This document shows positions 61,036 through 64,000 of a stretch of DNA of 64,000 nucleotides, piece after piece. Position 1 is the first letter of the stretch; the number at the start of each line of letters is the position of its first letter. The notes under the pieces were generated by a model. The model ran no database searches. It saw only the letters and a program-made list of their open reading frames with translations, and had not been told where the DNA came from. Source of the stretch: Gemmatimonadaceae bacterium (GTDB taxonomy: Bacteria > Gemmatimonadota > Gemmatimonadetes > Gemmatimonadales > Gemmatimonadaceae); contig JACVCD010000009.1 of the NCBI GenBank assembly GCA_016742275.1, positions 147,786-211,785 on the forward strand. Direction: 5' to 3'. The translations under genes and the position numbers were made by a program.

Positions 61036-61762
61036 GAGCGATTACAAGTCTCTTGCCGAGGTCACGGACGCGACCTTTGCTGCGGAAGTGCTGGAGTCAC
61101 CGGTACCCGTGTTGGTGGATGTGTGGGCGGGATGGTGCACACCGTGCCTCACCCTGACACCCGTCATCAACCGCCTGGCTGAAAAATACCACGGGCGCGT
61201 GCGGGTGTTCACCCTGGATGCCGATCAGCAGCTCGAGACGGTCACGCGATACGATGTGCGGGCGTTGCCCACGGTGTTGATCTTCCACGGTGGCGCGCTG
61301 GTTTCGAGGCAGTCGGGAGCGCAGTCGTACGGCACCTATGTCACGCAACTGGATGCGGTGCTCGAAGGGACCGGAGCGACTGAGCGACTACCGCATCACG
61401 ACGAGGCGGGCACTACGCATCACGCCGCTGCAGACGCTCAAGCCGCGACACCGGAGATGGTCGAGGCTCGCACACTCGCCGACTCCGAACAGACATTGGT
61501 GATCTTCAAACACAGCGCCACGTGTCCGATTTCGGTGTGGGTCAAGCAGCACTACGACAGATTCGTGGCTGACCATCCGGATGTTCCAACCCGATTGGTC
61601 GTGGTGCAGCAAGAGCGTGCGTTGTCGAATGCCATCGAGTCTCACCTGCAGGTGCAGCACGAGTCACCGCAGGCGATCGTGGTACGACGCGGTCAGGTGC
61701 TGTGGCACGCCTCACATCGGCGCATCACGGCCGACGGTATTGCGCAGGCGCTTGGCCAGTAG
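61034..61762 (+). CDS. Thioredoxin-bacilliredoxin (YtxJ/BrxC-like) fusion protein
   Basis: A 242-residue cytoplasmic protein. Residues 1-110 are a thioredoxin domain with WAGWCTPCLTLTP (Cys35, Cys38) and the cis-Pro in RALPTVLIF. Residues 140-242 are a monothiol bacilliredoxin-type domain with LVIFKHSATCPIS (Cys164) and later [11 protein letters not shown]. The two are usually separate proteins. In low-molecular-weight-thiol organisms BrxC removes bacillithiol from proteins, so the fusion may couple de-thiolation and reduction. ATG 61034 is preferred to the longer frame at 60944, which lies in the exonuclease. Confidence 0.85.
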   Translation: MSDYKSLAEVTDATFAAEVLESPVPVLVDVWAGWCTPCLTLTPVINRLAEKYHGRVRVFTLDADQQLETVTRYDVRALPTVLIFHGGALVSRQSGAQSYGTYVTQLDAVLEGTGATERLPHHDEAGTTHHAAADAQAATPEMVEARTLADSEQTLVIFKHSATCPISVWVKQHYDRFVADHPDVPTRLVVVQQERALSNAIESHLQVQHESPQAIVVRRGQVLWHASHRRITADGIAQALGQ

Positions 61763-62524
61763 ACCGGTAGCGCGCGAAAGATCGATGTCGGTCACCAGCA
61801 GTCCTTCGACGCCGTAGGGCTGCCACACCTGCACCACGCCATCGGGATCAACAACCGCCGATGTCGTCGGCGCGTCCGGAGTGGCGTAATTGACCGTGGC
61901 AAACCAACAGGTGTTTTCTGCGGCCCGACACAGCGCTGCTTTTTCGTGGAAGCTGTTGCGTGGATCGCCAAAAGTGTGTGGTACAAACGCACCGGATTCA
62001 TGCCAGCTGTAGTGCGGGTGCAGCACGAGCTGAGCACCCTGACGCGCAGCCCAGCGCACTGTCTCCGGATAGCGCCATCCCTCATGACAGATCACGACGC
62101 CAATGACCGCGTCGCCAAGCTGAAAGATCTGACGGTCACATCCACCCACGTATGTGCCTTCTTCTTCGGGTGGGATCTGCACCTTGTCCTGCACTCCCAG
62201 CAGCTGACCGTTGGCGTCAATCACCACCGCACAGGGAATAGGCCGCGCATCCGTGCCAACCCGCTCCGACCCCAGTACGACTCCAACACGTGCCTCTCCT
62301 GCCGCATCAGCAATGGCGCGCCACGCGTCTTCGAGAAATGCCTGATCGGGTGGCGGTAGCGTGAGATCGGGGCGCCGATATCCGGGCACGTAGCATTCCG
62401 GAAAGACGATCAGGTCGGTCTTGGCGGCGCCGGCGTCTTTCAGAGCGCGAATGGCGCGCTGCACCGACTCCTCGGGCGTTGCCGGATAGGGCAGGGTGGC
62501 CAGTGCCAGTCGGAAGAGAGCCAT
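61712..62524 (-). CDS. Carbon-nitrogen hydrolase (nitrilase superfamily)
   Basis: A 270-residue amidase-type protein with the full triad: Glu43 in [10 protein letters not shown], Lys114 in [16 protein letters not shown], and Cys146 in [12 protein letters not shown]. It cleaves a C-N bond of an amide or nitrile, substrate unknown. Convergent with the thioredoxin gene, overlapping its last 51 bases. The next gene diverges after 124 bases. Confidence 0.9.
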   Translation of the reverse strand: MALFRLALATLPYPATPEESVQRAIRALKDAGAAKTDLIVFPECYVPGYRRPDLTLPPPDQAFLEDAWRAIADAAGEARVGVVLGSERVGTDARPIPCAVVIDANGQLLGVQDKVQIPPEEEGTYVGGCDRQIFQLGDAVIGVVICHEGWRYPETVRWAARQGAQLVLHPHYSWHESGAFVPHTFGDPRNSFHEKAALCRAAENTCWFATVNYATPDAPTTSAVVDPDGVVQVWQPYGVEGLLVTDIDLSRATGLLAKRLRNTVGRDAPM

Positions 62525-62552
62525 GAACCAAGGCTATGGATTGGTGCTGGTG

Positions 62553-62594
62553 ATGGCAACCAGCGTAACGCCCGCGGGGTTATGGCAACCAGCG
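62553..62594. repeat. 13-bp direct repeat upstream of the M1-like gene
   Basis: ATGGCAACCAGCG occurs at 62553-62565 and 62582-62594, with the second copy 55 bases before the M1-like ATG. It could be a regulator site or a small duplication. The rest of 62525-62648 holds only a weak TAGGCT -10-like element. Confidence 0.5.
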
Positions 62595-62648
62595 CCCAGG
62601 TCGTGTAGGCTTTCTCCATCGATTTCGTTGTCTCAACCCAATCGTCCC

Positions 62649-64000
62649 ATGACCCACAAGCTCTGGCGCGTCGCAGCAGCTGCTGTCGTTGCGCTTCCCA
62701 TGGCCGCGTTTTCGACTCCCGTTGAAGCGCAGACCGCACCCACACGCCCGCCACGGGCTGTGCGTCGCGATGTGCCGATCACCAACGCCATTCGCCGTGC
62801 ATACGAAGCCGGCACGCGCGACTCCACTGGTCGACCGGGGCGCAACTACTGGCAGTTGCGCACGGATTACGACATTGATGTGTCTCTCGATCCGGCAACT
62901 GCACGATTGACCGGAAAGGCCCGCATCACGATTCACAACACGAGCAAGAACGCGCTCCAGGATATCGGACTGCGTCTCGATCCCAATCACTTCCTCGGCA
63001 ATGCACCGCATGCCGCACCGTGGGTGCCGGCGGAAGTGACGGATGGTATGGTGCTGTCGCGTATGACCGTGAATGGACAGCCGGTCAACATCGCGTCCAA
63101 CGCCGCCGCCGGAACTGCAGGCGCCGAAGGTGCGCGCGCCATTCAGACGCAACAGGCTGCACAGGCCAATGCGGCGGCCGAGAACACGCTGCTCAGTGGG
63201 CGCAGCACCAACGCTCGCATTCGTCTCGGGACACCAATCGCTGCCGGTGCGAAGGCCGTGCTCGAAGTGGACTGGTCACACAAGTTGCCCGGCGGTCCCG
63301 GTACCGGGCATCGCATGACGCAGCGTTGGGCCGACACACTGTTCCAGCCCACGCAGTGGTATCCGCGCATCGCCAAGTACGATGACCTGCGTGGTTGGGA
63401 TACGGAACTCTATCTCGGCCCGTCGGAGTTCTACAACAACTTTGGCACGTGGGATGTGCGCATTGATGTGCCGCATGGCTGGATCGTGAGTGGTACGGGG
63501 CTGCTGCAGAATCCGGAGCAGGTGCTCACGCCGGCCGCACGTGAGCGACTTGCCACTGCGCTGCGCAGCGATGACATCACCACGATTGTTGGACCAAACG
63601 AAGTCGGTCCGGGGCAGGCCACGGCTTCCAGTGCGAATGGGCGCCTGGTGTGGCGCTTCCACGCCGATACCGTGAACGACTTTGCGTGGGCCACCGCCAA
63701 GAAGTACGTGTGGCAGGCCACGCGGGCCACGATTCCCGGCAAGAGTGCCGTGCCGGTGCACATGGTATACCTGCCGGGTCGGGCCAATCTCTATGCGCGC
63801 GCGGGCCAGGTGTCGCGCCATGCGCTCGAGTTCTACTCGAAGCTGTGGTTCCCGTATCAGTTCCCGCAGCTCACGCTGCAGGACGGCCCCAGCGCCGGCA
63901 TCCCCATGGCAAGCGCCCTGCTTTCGCTCGCTCGCAACCAGGCGCCGAAGAAAGGTGTGGCCATGACCGGCGAACTGACCCTCACCGGCCATGTGCTGCC
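62649..64000 (+). CDS. M1 family aminopeptidase-like protein switching to Lon-protease sequence (partial, chimeric)
   Basis: Frame open to the window edge (450 codons). A signal peptide ([23 protein letters not shown]) is followed by the M1 N-terminal domain: [64 protein letters not shown] and the approach to the catalytic domain, [16 protein letters not shown]. An M1 enzyme should then read GxMEYP and HExxH. Instead, from residue 412 the frame reads [17 protein letters not shown] and [15 protein letters not shown], the Lon (S16) catalytic signature. See the separate entry. The M1 zinc motif is not in the window. Confidence 0.8.
   Translation, partial: MTHKLWRVAAAAVVALPMAAFSTPVEAQTAPTRPPRAVRRDVPITNAIRRAYEAGTRDSTGRPGRNYWQLRTDYDIDVSLDPATARLTGKARITIHNTSKNALQDIGLRLDPNHFLGNAPHAAPWVPAEVTDGMVLSRMTVNGQPVNIASNAAAGTAGAEGARAIQTQQAAQANAAAENTLLSGRSTNARIRLGTPIAAGAKAVLEVDWSHKLPGGPGTGHRMTQRWADTLFQPTQWYPRIAKYDDLRGWDTELYLGPSEFYNNFGTWDVRIDVPHGWIVSGTGLLQNPEQVLTPAARERLATALRSDDITTIVGPNEVGPGQATASSANGRLVWRFHADTVNDFAWATAKKYVWQATRATIPGKSAVPVHMVYLPGRANLYARAGQVSRHALEFYSKLWFPYQFPQLTLQDGPSAGIPMASALLSLARNQAPKKGVAMTGELTLTGHVL
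63882..64000 (+). other. Lon-type (S16) protease active-site segment fused in frame to the M1-like gene
   Basis: These 119 bases encode the Lon proteolytic-domain core, with the catalytic Ser in DGPSAGI and the [14 protein letters not shown] segment that precedes the catalytic Lys region. The join to M1 sequence falls on DGPSAG, a peptide also plausible at that place in M1 proteins, so about 20 identical bases (63882-63901) could have served as a crossover or a false assembly overlap. A natural fusion cannot be excluded, since the sequence stops at 64000. Confidence 0.8.

Overview
The window reads as a chromosome segment of a GC-rich, Gram-negative, didermic bacterium, most likely a member of the Gemmatimonadota (Gemmatimonas-like). 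This is inferred from the gene mix, not from a marker gene. The mix includes a very large SprA-like outer-membrane protein, a TonB-dependent receptor with a carboxypeptidase-regulatory N-terminus, LptF/LptG, MCE/MlaE lipid transport, an ECF sigma factor translationally coupled to a Ser/Thr kinase, a PadR-controlled permease with an orphan-permease prefix, and LytS/LytTR signalling. Genes are tightly packed, with many ATGA/GTGA start-stop overlaps. I saw no tRNA, rRNA, CRISPR array, transposase or phage gene.

Layout. 1-3444 (+): end of a membrane protein, then hemD-hemC-hemB (tetrapyrrole synthesis) and ppa. 3475-8667 (-): a six-gene operon of DUF92/VTE6-like membrane protein, FAD oxidoreductase, flavin reductase, methyltransferase, SRPBCC cyclase-like protein and a FabF-like ketosynthase, which looks like a small aromatic-polyketide or lipid-quinone pathway. 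8901-11677 (+): a V4R-like protein, an M24 peptidase and a lipoprotein. 11832-15661 (-): two-TM protein, heme A synthase, heme O synthase and an ABC exporter. 15722-23041: M16 peptidase (-), amino-acid permease (+) and TonB-dependent receptor (+). 23389-27946 (-): lptF-lptG-mlaE-mlaD-like envelope lipid operon, divergent from the 2.2-kaa SprA-like gene (28090-34647). 34739-39676 (+): comEA-like, pilB, pilT, pilC. 39895-42195: two convergent HTH plus nucleotidyltransferase pairs, which look like toxin-antitoxin modules. 42330-48492: BON lipoprotein, Ig-like lipoprotein, ECF sigma and Ser/Thr kinase. 49157-52788 (+): DksA/TraR-type zinc finger protein, PadR regulator, an LptF/G-like permease, and an ECF sigma factor with its probable anti-sigma. 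53157-58202: secreted protein (-), GIY-YIG plus DUF2239 pair (+), SGNH hydrolase plus beta-propeller protein (+). 58082-60032 (-): LytTR response regulator and LytS-type kinase. 60118-64000: DEDDh exonuclease (-), thioredoxin-bacilliredoxin fusion (+), nitrilase (-), and a truncated M1-peptidase gene that switches to Lon-protease sequence in its last 119 bases.

Most notable points are the M1/Lon chimera at the right edge (possible assembly junction), the PadR-LptF/G-like cassette, the uncharacterised ketosynthase operon, the back-to-back nucleotidyltransferase modules, the SprA-like giant protein, a 4+4 inverted array of CGGAAGC heptamers, a roughly 250-bp imperfect palindrome, and an attenuator-like leader before the DksA/TraR gene.
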